Shown in pieces: positions 36,174 through 45,958 of a stretch of 64,000 bases of DNA (positions are counted from its first letter, which is position 1; every line of letters begins with the position of its first letter). Under the pieces are notes generated by a model. That model ran no database searches. It had not been told where the DNA came from and worked only from the letters and a program-made list of their open reading frames with translations. Source of the stretch: CAVWUA01 sp963758025 (GTDB lineage Bacteria; Planctomycetota; Planctomycetia; Isosphaerales; Isosphaeraceae); the NCBI GenBank assembly GCA_963758025.1, contig CAVWUA010000006.1, forward strand, positions 930,001 through 994,000, written 5' to 3'. The position numbers were made by a program, and so were the translations under genes.

Positions 36174-36842
36174 ATGCGGGTCGTGACGATCGACGGCCCC
36201 GCGGGTGCGGGCAAGAGCACCGTGTCGCGGATCGTGGCGGATCGGCTGGGTTGGCGGTTCCTCGACACCGGCGCGATGTACCGGGCGGTGGCCCTGGCCG
36301 CGCTCCGTCGCCGGATCGACCTGAACGACGAGCCGGCCATCGGCGCTCTGGCCGAGGAACTGACGATCACCCTGCCGCCCGGCTCGGTGCGGCTCGATGG
36401 CGAGGACGTGACCCACGCGATCCGCGATCCCGACGTGACGCGCGCCACGGGCCCGGTCGCCGATCATCCCCGGGTCCGCAAGTGCCTGGTCCGCTGGCAA
36501 CGCCTCTTCGCCGAAGATCACGACACCGTGACTGAGGGCCGCGACCAGGGGACCATCGTCTTTCCCGGGGCCTTTCGCAAGTTCTTCCTCACCGCCTCCA
36601 TCGAGGAGCGTGCCCGTCGCCGTCAGGCCGAGATGAACGCCGCGCGCGGGCAAGACGTGCCGCTGGAGGTCATCCTCACCGAGATCCGCGAGCGCGACGC
36701 CCGCGACGCCGCCCGGGCCATCGCGCCGCTGCGCCCGGCGAACGACGCCCTCACCATCGACACCACCGGCCTGGGCCTGGACGCGGTCGCCGGGCGCGTG
36801 CTGGCCGAGGTCCGCGAGGCAATGGGGGGCGCGACCTCATGA
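36174..36842 (+). CDS. cmk: (d)CMP kinase
   Basis: 222 residues. Phosphorylates CMP and dCMP with ATP. P-loop TIDGPAGAGKSTVSRIVA at residue 5, FLDTGAMYRAVALAAL, then EGRDQGTIVFPGAFRKFFLTAS and a lid region with ERARRRQAEM. RDQGT replaces the usual RDIGT. ATG 36174 follows AGGGG; a GTG further upstream is in frame but adds residues foreign to the family. The stop overlaps plsC by ATGA. Confidence 0.95.
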   Translation: MRVVTIDGPAGAGKSTVSRIVADRLGWRFLDTGAMYRAVALAALRRRIDLNDEPAIGALAEELTITLPPGSVRLDGEDVTHAIRDPDVTRATGPVADHPRVRKCLVRWQRLFAEDHDTVTEGRDQGTIVFPGAFRKFFLTASIEERARRRQAEMNAARGQDVPLEVILTEIRERDARDAARAIAPLRPANDALTIDTTGLGLDAVAGRVLAEVREAMGGATS

Positions 36843-37562
36843 CGACCGAACCCGCCGCCAGCGCGCCGCCGGCCCGCGACCGTTCCCGGCTGGCGATGGC
36901 GTGGTACACCGTCGTCCGCATGATGAGCCTTCTCTACTGCTCCATCCGGGGCGGGGTCCGGGTCACGGGACGCGAGCACCTGCCGAAGCAGGGAGCCGCG
37001 CTGGTCGTTTCGAACCACCTCAGCTTCCTCGATGTCTTCGTGCTGGGCCTGGGCTGCCCCCGCCCCTTGAACTACGTCGCGCGCTCGACCCTCTTCGTGC
37101 CGCCGCTCGGCTGGCTGATCCGCTCCGTCGGCGGCTTCCCGATCCAGCGCGAGGGGGTCGGCGCAAGGGCTGAAGGAAATCCTGCGGCGTCTCAAGCGCG
37201 GTAGCCTGATCCTGCTCTTTCCCGAGGGCACGCGCAGCCGCGACGGCACCCTCGGCGAGCTGAAGCCGGGGATCGCCGCGCTGGCCTCGAAAGCGCGCGT
37301 GCCGGTGATCCCGACCGCGGTCGCCGGGACCTTCGAAGCCTGGCCCCGAGGCCGCCGCCTGCCCGCCGCCCACCCGACCCGCATCCACTTCGGCGAGCCG
37401 ATCCGGCCCGAGGACATCGCGGGGCAGACGTCCGAGGCCGTCACCGACCTGATCCGCCAGCGCATCCTCGACGCTCAGCGGATCGCCCTGCGCGGCCTGG
37501 CCGGGGACCTCGGCCACAGGGAACCGGACGATCCGGTGGAAGACAGCGCCGGGAACGGCTGA
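36839..37562 (+). CDS. plsC: 1-acyl-sn-glycerol-3-phosphate acyltransferase, one frame break
   Basis: Membrane enzyme that acylates lysophosphatidic acid to phosphatidic acid. Catalytic NHLSFLD (HX4D) at about residue 60; VGGFPIQREGV; then an extra base near 37164, after which the next frame reads GLKEILRRLKRGSLILLFP and EGTRSRDGTLGELKPGIAAL with the second PlsC box. Restored length is about 240 residues. ATGA overlap with cmk, a common bacterial gene pair. Confidence 0.92.
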
Positions 37563-37661
37563 TGAAACGAGGATCGTTGTCGAGCATTGCTTTGCGGACT
37601 CTGGATCAAGCTCGTCGCGGACTCGCACCGATATTCTGGGGAATGGGCGGGGAAATTGCGG

Positions 37662-37690
37662 TTGGCGAACGGGGGCGATTGGAGTAGAGT
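37662..37690 (+). promoter_or_regulatory. Candidate sigma-70 promoter of the 37872 lipoprotein gene
   Basis: TTGGCG (37662-37667), 17-nt spacer, TAGAGT (37685-37690). The rest of the 309-bp gap 37563-37871 shows nothing else of note. Confidence 0.35.
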
Positions 37691-37871
37691 CCGCCCGTTC
37701 CGGACTGCGGTCAAGGACCGCCCCGGTTGTCCCGTTCTCTCGGCGACGGCACCTCGCGGCACACCTCACCTCAACCGTTCGTCCTCCCGTGACAACGCTC
37801 GGGCCCGCCCCGCTCGCCTTGATTCTGAAGGCGACGATGGCGCGGCGGGATCGCGGCAAAGGAGTTCTGCC

Positions 37872-38237
37872 ATGCGACGAGCCCAGGATCTGCGATTCGC
37901 CGCCTCGGCCGTGCTGGCCGGTCTGATTGGCTCGGCCGGCTGCACCCACAACCACTACTACGGCTCCGCGGTCCCCCCCTGTGCGCCGCCGGCCGTCATG
38001 TCCACCTACCATAATGGTGACGTCTGCGAGGTCCCCTCGCAGGTTTACGGCGGTACGGTCGTCGCCCAGTCGCCCGGTCAGACGACCGTCATCAGCAACC
38101 CGGTCGCGCGCGGATCGCGCGTGCTGGTCAGCCAGCCGCAAGGCAGCGGCCGGTTCGCCTGGCGACGTCCGGCCCCCGAAGGCCCCCTCAACACCCGTGT
38201 CGCCGGCGCACTCGAAGACGACGCGACCATCCAGTAA
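37872..38237 (+). CDS. Small lipoprotein of unknown function
   Basis: 121 residues. Signal sequence FAASAVLAGLIGSAGC with the lipidated Cys at about residue 24, then CTHNHYYGSAVPPCAPP. The mature part is rich in Pro, Gly, Val and Ser with no known domain (VYGGTVVAQSPGQTTVISN). GGAG lies 8 nt before ATG 37872. Surface or periplasmic; single gene. The SDR gene follows 61 bp later. Confidence 0.8.
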   Translation: MRRAQDLRFAASAVLAGLIGSAGCTHNHYYGSAVPPCAPPAVMSTYHNGDVCEVPSQVYGGTVVAQSPGQTTVISNPVARGSRVLVSQPQGSGRFAWRRPAPEGPLNTRVAGALEDDATIQ

Positions 38238-38298
38238 ACTGGACGGACCGGACCCACGCGATCGAGCGCGTCGGACCATCCGCATTCCCCGGTGAGTT

Positions 38299-39207
38299 AT
38301 GCCCCGCCGTCCGTTCTCTAACGCGCGCTGCGTGGTGACGGGAGGCTCCTCGGGCCTGGGTCGTGCCCTGGCCGCGGAGTTGACCGTCCAGGGAGCGCGC
38401 GTGGTGATCGTCGGCCGTTCGGCCGAGCGTCTGGAGGAGGCGGCCCGCGCCTTGAGGTCCGCCGCCGCCGTGCCCGACGACGCGGTGATGCCGTTTGTCG
38501 CCGACCTGACCCGCCCCGAGGACCGTCGCCGGCTCTGGGAGACGGTCGCGGAACGGTTCGATGACCGGCTGGACCTGCTCGTCAACGCCGCCGGAATCGG
38601 CGCGTATGGGCGGTTCGAGAGCCACGATCCGTCGGTCCTGCGGCAGATCGTCGAGATCAACCTCTTCGCTCTCGCCGAGATGTGCCGCGAGGCGCTGCCG
38701 CTCCTGCGCCGGGGGGATCATCCGGCGGTGGTGAATCTCGGTTCGATCGTCGCGCGGCGTGCCCTGCCGGGCCGTTCGGAGTACGCCGCGAGCAAGTTCG
38801 CCGTCGCGGCCTTCACCGAGTCGATCCGCGCCGAGTGGGCCATCGACGGCATCGACGTGCTGCTGGTCAATCCGGGCTTCACGGCCACGAATTTCGACCG
38901 GAACCTCGTCGTCGATACCGCCATTTACAAGACCTCCCACAAGCGGCACGATGCCTCCCGATCGCGTCGCGCGGGCCACCCTGCGTGCCCTGCGACGCGG
39001 CCGTCACGAGATCACCCTCTCCGCCGAGGGGCGACTCCTTCTCCTCGTGAACCGCATCCTCCCGCGCTTCGTGGACTGGGGCCTCGCCCGCTGGACCCGC
39101 CGTCTCTACCGCGACCGTGAGGCCCTCCACCGCGCCGAGCAGAACGCAAATCCGCCATCCAATGAGTTGCCCGGCGACCCCGCAACTCCTACAATGTTAA
39201 ATTCCAG

Positions 39208-39217
<10 letters not shown>
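38299..39217 (+). CDS. Short-chain dehydrogenase/reductase, one frame break
   Basis: NAD(P)H-dependent oxidoreductase. Cofactor site TGGSSGLGRALA, LVNAAGIGAYG, catalytic YAASKFA with upstream Ser in NLGSIVA, and LVNPGFTATNF. Near 38951 an extra base shifts to MPPDRVARATLRALRRG and a membrane-adjacent C-terminal segment, as in DltE-like SDRs. Restored length is about 306 residues. The tail ends at TAG 39215-39217, inside the 5' end of tRNA-Val, so the last residues are uncertain. Confidence 0.88.
39167..39195 (+). promoter_or_regulatory. Promoter of tRNA-Val
   Basis: TTGCCC (39167-39172), 17-nt spacer, TACAAT (39190-39195), 12 bp before the tRNA. It lies inside the 3' end of the SDR frame. 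Confidence 0.65.
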
Positions 39218-39282
<65 letters not shown>

Positions 39283-39419
39283 CTACACATCTGAGGATCG
39301 CGAGTTGACTCATTCATTGCATCATGATTGATCGCAGTCTTGCTCCTACTTCCGATTAATTTCCCGCGAATATTTCGATTTTGAGCTTTCTCCACCGGAA
39401 ATGCGCGTAAACTCATCGC

Positions 39420-39869
39420 ATGACCGATCCCCCCAAAGACCCCGCCGACCGCTCCCGCGATTTCGCAAAGCGATACGCTCAGGAGATGGATTATCACGTT
39501 TCGCAGAGGATGATCGACCTCGGCATATCGCCGGAACGGATTGGCACGCCCGACCCGGCTCATGGCATTCCGCACGCGGCATTCCACCCGGATTATCTGA
39601 ACGCGGGCGGAGTCAGCCCGGACGGGCGTATTGTCATCGAGAGCGGCGTCTTCAACCCGGCACTACTGGAAGGCACCGGCGCATCGGAGGCGTGGGAGAA
39701 GGCACGGCTCAGGGATCGGCTGGACGCGATTATCGCCCATGAGTACGAGGAACACGCCAGCGGCTCGCATGTAGGTGCTGTGGATCGAGCGGCGGATACG
39801 GAACTGCCAATCCGCCATGAAGCGCGGGAACTTCTCAGGAAGATCAGCGCGTCGGAACGCTCGCAGTGA
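39420..39869 (+). CDS. Hypothetical protein with HExxxH-like motif
   Basis: 149 residues, no signal peptide. N-terminal helix (SRDFAKRYAQEMDYHVSQRM), then IPHAAFHPDYLNAGG and a strand DGRIVIESGVFNP. The striking element is AIIAHEYEEHASGSH, which offers His and Glu ligands but is not a standard HExxH. No family recognised. The start lacks a clear Shine-Dalgarno. Base use is less GC-biased than the neighbours. It overlaps the convergent gene by 26 bp at the 3' end and lies just after tRNA-Val, so it may be acquired. Confidence 0.65.
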   Translation: MTDPPKDPADRSRDFAKRYAQEMDYHVSQRMIDLGISPERIGTPDPAHGIPHAAFHPDYLNAGGVSPDGRIVIESGVFNPALLEGTGASEAWEKARLRDRLDAIIAHEYEEHASGSHVGAVDRAADTELPIRHEARELLRKISASERSQ

Positions 39870-40128
39870 GCCATTCGTGCCTCCGATCCCACCCCTCCTG
39901 GGTGAACCGGAACGACGATTCCGGTCCCTTGGTGAAGGTGGACAGGGGGATCAAGATTCCGGCACGCACCAGCTCGCGGTGGGCTTCCAGATTGTCCGGC
40001 GTGACCGCCACATCCTCATCAATGAGGTGGCGGAGTAGATCCAGCGCATCACCTGACAGCATCAGCATCTCCAAGTGGCTACGAGATAGGTTTCGCCGTG
40101 CGTTCTTTCGGATGCATGGCAGCTCCAT
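39844..40128 (-). CDS. Small hypothetical protein, possible winged helix
   Basis: 94 residues. Helical body (LSGDALDLLRHLIDEDV, NLEAHRELVRAGILIP) ending in a beta-hairpin-like FRFTQEGWDRRHEWL, a layout like small winged-helix proteins. No family assignment. Convergent and overlapping with the 39420 gene. The ATG at 40128 or an internal ATG near residue 21 could be the start. Confidence 0.6.
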   Translation of the reverse strand: MELPCIRKNARRNLSRSHLEMLMLSGDALDLLRHLIDEDVAVTPDNLEAHRELVRAGILIPLSTFTKGPESSFRFTQEGWDRRHEWLTASVPTR

Positions 40129-40282
40129 TCGGGCCTATTGTAGTGCTCTACACGAGAGGAGAAACCCGAAAATCCCCCCGGGTGGCACGGCCCTGAGCCT
40201 TCGAAGCGCGTGGCGTGAGGCTTCAGATAAGACTGACCACGCCCATACTGAGCGTGCCACTCGACGGAACGACTTCCGTTCC

Positions 40283-41494
40283 CTACTCCTTCGGGTTCGT
40301 CACCCGTCCGAGGAACAGGATGCTGCCGGTACGGCGATCGCGGATCAGGAACAGGAACGGATGATCGGCGCGGAACTCGATGGGTTTGTCTTCGATAATG
40401 GCCGCCGCTGGGGCCACGCTCACGGCGGTGGCGGCCGCGGCCTCGGTGCCTTCCTCGTTCACGTCCACGTAGGCTTTGTGGATGACGGCCGAGAGGAAGA
40501 CCTCCTCCTGACTGGTCATGCCGGAGAAATCGGCCCGATTCTGGTCGAACGGCAGCGTCATGCCCAGCGATCGGAGGATGTCCGATAGCTCGAACTGCGA
40601 GGTCATGCGGAAACGGGGGAGGTGGACCCGCACCTCCTGGTCACGCATCGCGTCTTGCCAGCGCGACAGGTTCTCCCAGGAGAGTTTCTGTTCCAGCCTG
40701 GGCAGGCCGTCGATCTTGTCCGGCAGCAGGAGGACCATCGACAGGTCCCCCTTGCCGTAGGGCAGTTCGAGCATCTTCAGCCCGTCACCGACCCGGATGC
40801 GGAACTCGTCCTGCTTGAACATCAAGGGAACCGAGACATCCTGACGTGCCGAGACGTGGAACGGGGCGTCCTGGGTGGAGCCTTTGAAGAACGGTTCATA
40901 CCAGTCCCCCTTGAAATAGATGGCGTTCGTCAGGACGAGCCGGGTGTCGGGAGCGAGCGCTCCGGGCGGGATCAGGTTCGTGATCTTCGCCTGCGTCTGC
41001 TGCTCGACCCACGCGTTGATCGTCTGGCGAGCCTGCTCGGTCCGGCGGGCGAAATCGACCTGGGCCAACTCGGCACCGTAGGCGTTGCGGGTGATCGCGA
41101 GGAAATCGGGGAGGAAGTGATACCCCTGCTGGCCCCAGAGCCGGTTGGCCATGCTCAGGCGATACCCGCGATCGGTCGCATTCGCGTTCAAGGTTTCCTG
41201 GATGGCGCCGAACGAGGCGTGCAGGTCATCGGCGGGCACGTCGAAATGCAGCACCCTGGCCATCTGCGCGGCGGTTTCTCCCTTTGCGCCGGCGTAGGTC
41301 ATGGCCAGAGCGGTGGAGATGCTGCCGGGGGAATAGAAGAGGTTGCCGGGCTGTTTCCGCAAGGCGCCGTAGAGGTCGAGCGCGAACCGGTTGTTTCCCT
41401 GGACGACCTCGGGCATGACGCGACTCCGTTGGGGTTGCTCGGCGTGAGCCATCGCGCACGTCAGCAGGACCAGAATGGCCGTGAGGGAACGCAT
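40283..41494 (-). CDS. Exported serpin (serine/cysteine protease inhibitor)
   Basis: 403 residues with a signal peptide (MRSLTAILVLLTCAMAHA). Serpin landmarks: NNRFALDLYGAL, FYSPGSISTALAMTYAGAKG, LVLTNAIYFKGDW, HKAYVDVNEEGTEAAAATAV and a distal HPFLFLIRDRRTGSILFLGR. The hinge EEGTEAAAATAV fits an inhibitory serpin; counting from it puts P1 near the AP-Ala-Ala segment, suggesting elastase- or subtilisin-like targets. GGAG precedes ATG 41494; a longer in-frame start would bury the signal peptide. Confidence 0.95.
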   Translation of the reverse strand: MRSLTAILVLLTCAMAHAEQPQRSRVMPEVVQGNNRFALDLYGALRKQPGNLFYSPGSISTALAMTYAGAKGETAAQMARVLHFDVPADDLHASFGAIQETLNANATDRGYRLSMANRLWGQQGYHFLPDFLAITRNAYGAELAQVDFARRTEQARQTINAWVEQQTQAKITNLIPPGALAPDTRLVLTNAIYFKGDWYEPFFKGSTQDAPFHVSARQDVSVPLMFKQDEFRIRVGDGLKMLELPYGKGDLSMVLLLPDKIDGLPRLEQKLSWENLSRWQDAMRDQEVRVHLPRFRMTSQFELSDILRSLGMTLPFDQNRADFSGMTSQEEVFLSAVIHKAYVDVNEEGTEAAAATAVSVAPAAAIIEDKPIEFRADHPFLFLIRDRRTGSILFLGRVTNPKE

Positions 41495-41590
41495 AAGGAC
41501 ATCTCCGGGGGGAAGAGCAGTCTGACCAATGGCCACGTCCACTCACTCTACCCCCCGGGCCTCGGCATTGCGATCGAGAAGTTGTTCGCG

Positions 41591-43035
41591 TCAAGGAACG
41601 ATCCGCCGGCCGACCGCGGTGTTCAGCCGGAGCATGTTCCGGCGGTGATCGGCCAGGGTTTCGATGTACAGGCGGACGATCTCGCTGACATCGCGCCGCG
41701 TGTCCATGATCTCGGAGAGAGTCGGCGCGTCGGTTTCCCGGGCTTGCTGGAGGTGACGTTGCAGGCGCTGCGCGCGGGGCAGGGTACTCTGCTCGATCCG
41801 CCGCACGGCGGCGCGGGTGTTCTGGTAGGCGAGGTAGGCGCGATGGACCTCGGAGACGATCTGCCGCTGAAGCCCCTCTTGCTCGATCCGCGTGCGGAGG
41901 AGGTCGTGGCGGGCGCGCCGGATGTTGCCCTGGTTGCGGTCGAACAAGGGGACGCTGAACAAACCGCCGATGCCCCAGGAGGTCGAGCTTGGCTTATTCT
42001 CCCAAGCGTGGTTCTTGAAGCCATAGGGGGTATAGAACAGGAAGGCGTCCGGCAGGCGCTCGGCCCGGGTCAGATCGACCGTGGAGCGGGCCTGCTGGCA
42101 CTCGAAGCGGTAGGCGACGAGGTCGGGCCGGCAGGTCAGGGCGATGGTGATGAGTTCCTCAAGGGACAGCGGCGGCTGGTGCGGTCGTGGAGCGTCCCCC
42201 GGACCTCGATCCGCCCGGCCTGCGCGGGGGGGATCGCCAGCAACTCCGCGAGCGTCTGCTGACGCTGGCGGAAGGTCGTCGGCGGCGCGCTCCAGCTCGA
42301 TCACGGTCCGGTCGCGGTAGATCTCGGCGCGATCGACCGACAGCGGCGAGATTGCTCCGGGCCGGGCCTCTTCCCGAATCTGGCGGAGCGTGGCGTCCAG
42401 GTCGGCAAGGCCCGCCCGGGACGCGTCCAGCGAGGCGCGGGCGGTCAGCAGATCGACGAAGGCAGTCCCCAGGTTGTCGATCTCCAGCCGGACATCGTCC
42501 TGATATTCCGCCTCCACGGCACTTTTCGCCCACTGGGCGACCCTGGTGCGGACCCGATGTTTGCCGTTCAGGTCGATCGGCTGGATGATCGTCAGACCAT
42601 ACGAGTTATCTCCGGGCTTCTGGGGAGAGTAGCTTCCATACGGAATGTCCTCGGCGATGGCGAAGACCAGCGGGTTGGTGAGCAGGCCCGCCGTGAGGAT
42701 GTCGGCCTGGGCCTTGGGGATCTCCTGAGCGCTGCGCGCAGGGTGGGATTGACCTGGACCAGCCGGGCGATCGCCTGGTCGAGAGTCAGGCCGCCGGGGG
42801 GACCGAGGTTCTCCAACGGGGGGAGCCGCACGGCTCCTTGACGCAGAGGAAAATCGGCGGCCGGCAAGGCGCTGGGAAGCGTGATGTCCGGTTCCTCGGC
42901 GGGCGTCGGTTTCTCCGCCTGAACAAAGGGGGCCAGCACGCTCGGGGGCAAGATCGCCTGCGCAATGGCGGCACACCCCCACGGGCCGGAGAAGCCCGCT
43001 GTCAGGAGACTGACCAGAATGACGGGGCGCGTCAT
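41591..43035 (-). CDS. TolC-family outer-membrane efflux protein, three frame breaks
   Basis: Outer-membrane channel component of metal or drug efflux. The N-terminus RPVILVSLLTAGFSGPWG is a signal peptide; LTLDQAIARLVQVNPTLRAAL starts the TolC repeat. Breaks near 42727, 42280 and 42188 alternate frames. Restored: QEIPKAQADILTAGLLTNP, YGLTIIQPIDLNGKHRVRT, FRQRQQTLAELLAIPPAQAG, SLEELITIALTCRPDLVAY, LFSVPLFDRNQGNIRRARH and a C-terminal helical repeat. Length about 481 residues. No adjacent RND pump or adaptor gene; the serpin lies downstream on the same strand. Confidence 0.85.
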
Positions 43036-43242
43036 GGTCCTCCCCCTCCTGGTCGGGACCGAATGCCCACTTCACGAAAAGAACCTCGAACAGACTCGCG
43101 GCCCGGTCACCAGCCAGGGGGCGAGGCCATCCTGTCCATCTTCGGTCGGAGAATTCCCCGGCTTGAGGTATCCTTGTGACGCCTCGGGCCGCCTCATCTC
43201 GACTGAAGGAGTGACGTGGCCGGCATCGCCACTGTCGAAACC
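43036..43242. other. Intergenic region between divergent genes
   Basis: Holds the upstream region of the TolC-like gene. Nothing else distinctive before the promoter at 43243. Confidence 0.4.
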
Positions 43243-43272
43243 TTGACGCGATCGAGGGTTTCGGCCAATAAT
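43243..43272 (+). promoter_or_regulatory. Sigma-70 promoter of the ATPase leader
   Basis: TTGACG (43243-43248), 18-nt spacer, AATAAT (43267-43272). Predicted transcription start near 43279, about 140 nt before the ATPase ATG. Confidence 0.6.
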
Positions 43273-43323
43273 GCGATCATCTTGCTGCTCGTGATGGGCA
43301 GTACACGAGACAAGGCTACGACG

Positions 43324-43362
43324 GCCCCGACGTGCATCATCCTGCACGGGCGGGGCTTTTTG
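43324..43362 (+). terminator. Leader terminator (possible attenuator) before the H+-ATPase gene
   Basis: GCCCCG (43324-43329) pairs with CGGGGC (43351-43356), inner CGTGCA/TGCACG, followed by TTTTTG. It lies between the promoter at 43243 and ATG 43418, so it must be read through or disabled for expression. Confidence 0.75.
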
Positions 43363-43417
43363 TTTGTATCGAACGACCTTCGGCGATCCTCCCCTGGCCG
43401 AGTCAATGGAGGCAGCC

Positions 43418-45908
43418 ATGCCCGATCCAGCGACCATCGAGGCCCGACATTCCCACGAAGACGTCCCGGCTGCAGAATGTGCCGCTGGACCAGCTCGAAT
43501 CGCAACTGGAGACTAGCCCCAAGGGCCTCTCCGCCGCCGAGGCCAGGCGCCGGCTGGATCAGTATGGCCCCAATGAACTGCACGAAGAGGCGGTCAACCC
43601 GCTCCTGAAGTTCCTGACGTACTTCTGGGGGCCGATCCCCTGGATGATCGAGGCGGCGATCCTCCTCTCAGCGATGGTCCAGCACTGGGCCGACCTGGTG
43701 ATCATCTCCGTCCTGCTGGTCGTCAACGCCGTCGTCGGGTTCTGGGAGGAATATCAGGCCGGCAACGCCATCGCGGCGCTCAAGGGGCGGCTGGCCCTGC
43801 GGGCGAAGGTCCGGCGCGACGGGGCATGGACCACCGTCCCCGCCCGCGAACTGGTCCCCGGCGACTGCATCCGCGTGCGGCTCGGCGACATCGTACCGGC
43901 CGACGTCCGTCTACTCGACGGCGACCCGGTTGAGGTCGATCAGTCGGCCCTGACCGGCGAATCCCTGCCGGTGTCGCACGCGACGGGCGACGTCGTCTAT
44001 TCCGGCTCGGTCGTCAAGCAAGGGGAGATTGACGCCCTGGTCTTCGCCACCGGCACGAAGACCTACTTCGGCAAGACGGCGCAGCTCGTGCAGGAGGCGA
44101 ACAACGTCAGCCACTTCCAGCGTGCCGTCCTGAAGATCGGCGACTTCCTGATCGCCCTGGCGGTGGTGCTGGTGGTCATCATCCTGCTGGTGGCCCTGTT
44201 TCGGGGCGACCCCTGGAAGGAAACCGTGCAGTTCGCGCTCGTCTTGACCGTCGCGGCCATTCCGGTGGCGATGCCGACGGTGCTCTCGGTGACGATGGCC
44301 GTCGGTGCCCGCCTCCTGGCGAAAGGGCAGGCGATCGTCAGTCGGCTGGCGGCCATCGAGGAACTCGCCGGCATGGACGTGCTCTGCTCGGACAAGACCG
44401 GCACCCTGACCCAGAACCGCCTGACCCTGGGCGACCCGTTCTGCGCGGAGGGGACGGACGTGGACGACATGATCCTGATGGCGAGCCTCGCCTCGCGCGA
44501 GGAGGATCAGGACACGATCGACCAGGCCGTGCTCGCCGGCCTGAAGGACCGGAGCCGCTGGCAGTCGTATCACGTCGAGCATTTCGTCCCGTTCGACCCG
44601 GTTCACAAGCGGACCGAGGCCACGGTGACAGGACCGGATGGTCAGAAATTCCGGGTCTCGAAAGGGGCACCTCAGGTCATTCTCGACCTGGCCGAGGATC
44701 GCGACCAAATCGGTGAGGAAGTCACGCGGGCGGTGGACGATTTCGCCAAACGCGGGTTCCGGGCGCTCGGCGTGGCGCGGACAGACGCCGACGATCACTG
44801 GCATTTCCTGGGGGTCCTGCCGCTGTTCGATCCGCCCCGCGAGGACTCCCGCGAGACGATCGACACGGCCCGCCGCATGGGCGTGGACGTGAAGATGGTC
44901 ACGGGAGATCAGGTTGCCATCGTGCGCGATATCGCACATCAGCTTGGCCTGGGGACCGACATCTCCGACGCCCGCATGTTCTCCGAGACCAAGGCACACG
45001 AAGGCGGGCAGCTTGCCGACCGCATCGAGAAAGCGGAAGGGTTTGCTCAGGTCTATCCTGAGCACAAATACCACATCGTCGATGTCTTGCAGACGCGAGG
45101 GCACATCGTCGGCATGACCGGCGACGGCGTGAACGACGCCCCCGCCTTGAAAAAGGCCGACGTCGGCATCGCGGTTTCCGGTGCGACCGATGCCGCCCGA
45201 GGCGCGGCCGATATCGTGCTGCTCTCGCCGGGGCTTTCGGTCATCATCGACGCGATCAAGGAAAGCCGCAAAATCTTCCAGCGCATGAACAGCTACGCGA
45301 TTTACCGCATCGCCGAGACGATTCGCGTCCTGCTGTTCATGACCCTCTCGATCCTCGTCTTCAACTTCTATCCGGTCACGGCGGTCATGATCGTCCTGCT
45401 GGCGCTCCTGAACGACGGCGCGATCCTGTCGATCGCCTACGACCGCGTGCGCTATTCGAACGAACCGGAGAAGTGGGACATGACTCGCGTCCTGGGCGTC
45501 TCGTCGCTTCTGGGCGTGGCCGGGGTCATCGCCTCCTTCGGGCTGTTCTACCTGGCCGAACGAGTCTTCGCGATGGATCGGGGGATGATCCAGACGCTGA
45601 TCTATCTGAAGCTCTCGGTGGCCGGACACATGACGATCTTCGTCACCCGTACGCGCGGTCATTTCTGGACGATCGCCCCGTCGCGGATCTTGCTGGGAGC
45701 GGTCCTCGGCACGCAAGCGGTGGCAACCCTGATCGCCGTCTATGGCGTCCTCATGACGCCGATCGGCTGGATTCCGGCGCTCTGTGTCTGGGGCTACGCC
45801 TTCGCGTGGTTCCTGATCAACGACTTCCTCAAGGTCAGCGCCTACCGCATCTTCGACCCCGAGCAAGCGGGCGTTCGTTCCTTCTGGCGGCGCTTCGCCC
45901 CCGTTTGA
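43418..45908 (+). CDS. P-type (P3A) plasma-membrane proton-efflux ATPase, one frame break near the start
   Basis: Pumps H+ out using ATP. GGAGG precedes ATG 43418; after about 17 codons an extra base near 43470 shifts to LQNVPLDQLESQLETSPKG, which stays open. P-ATPase motifs: TGESLPVSHATGD, IPVAMPTVLSVTMAVGA, phosphorylation site CSDKTGTLTQN, KGAPQVILDL, GDQVAIVRDIA and MTGDGVNDAPALKKADVGIA. Ten or so membrane segments. The absence of CPC and the PVAMPTVLSV motif fit the H+-ATPase type. Restored length is about 830 residues. Confidence 0.94.
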
Positions 45909-45958
45909 GAGTCCCGATAACTCGAAACCCATACGCTTCTTCAAAAAAAGGAATCCAC

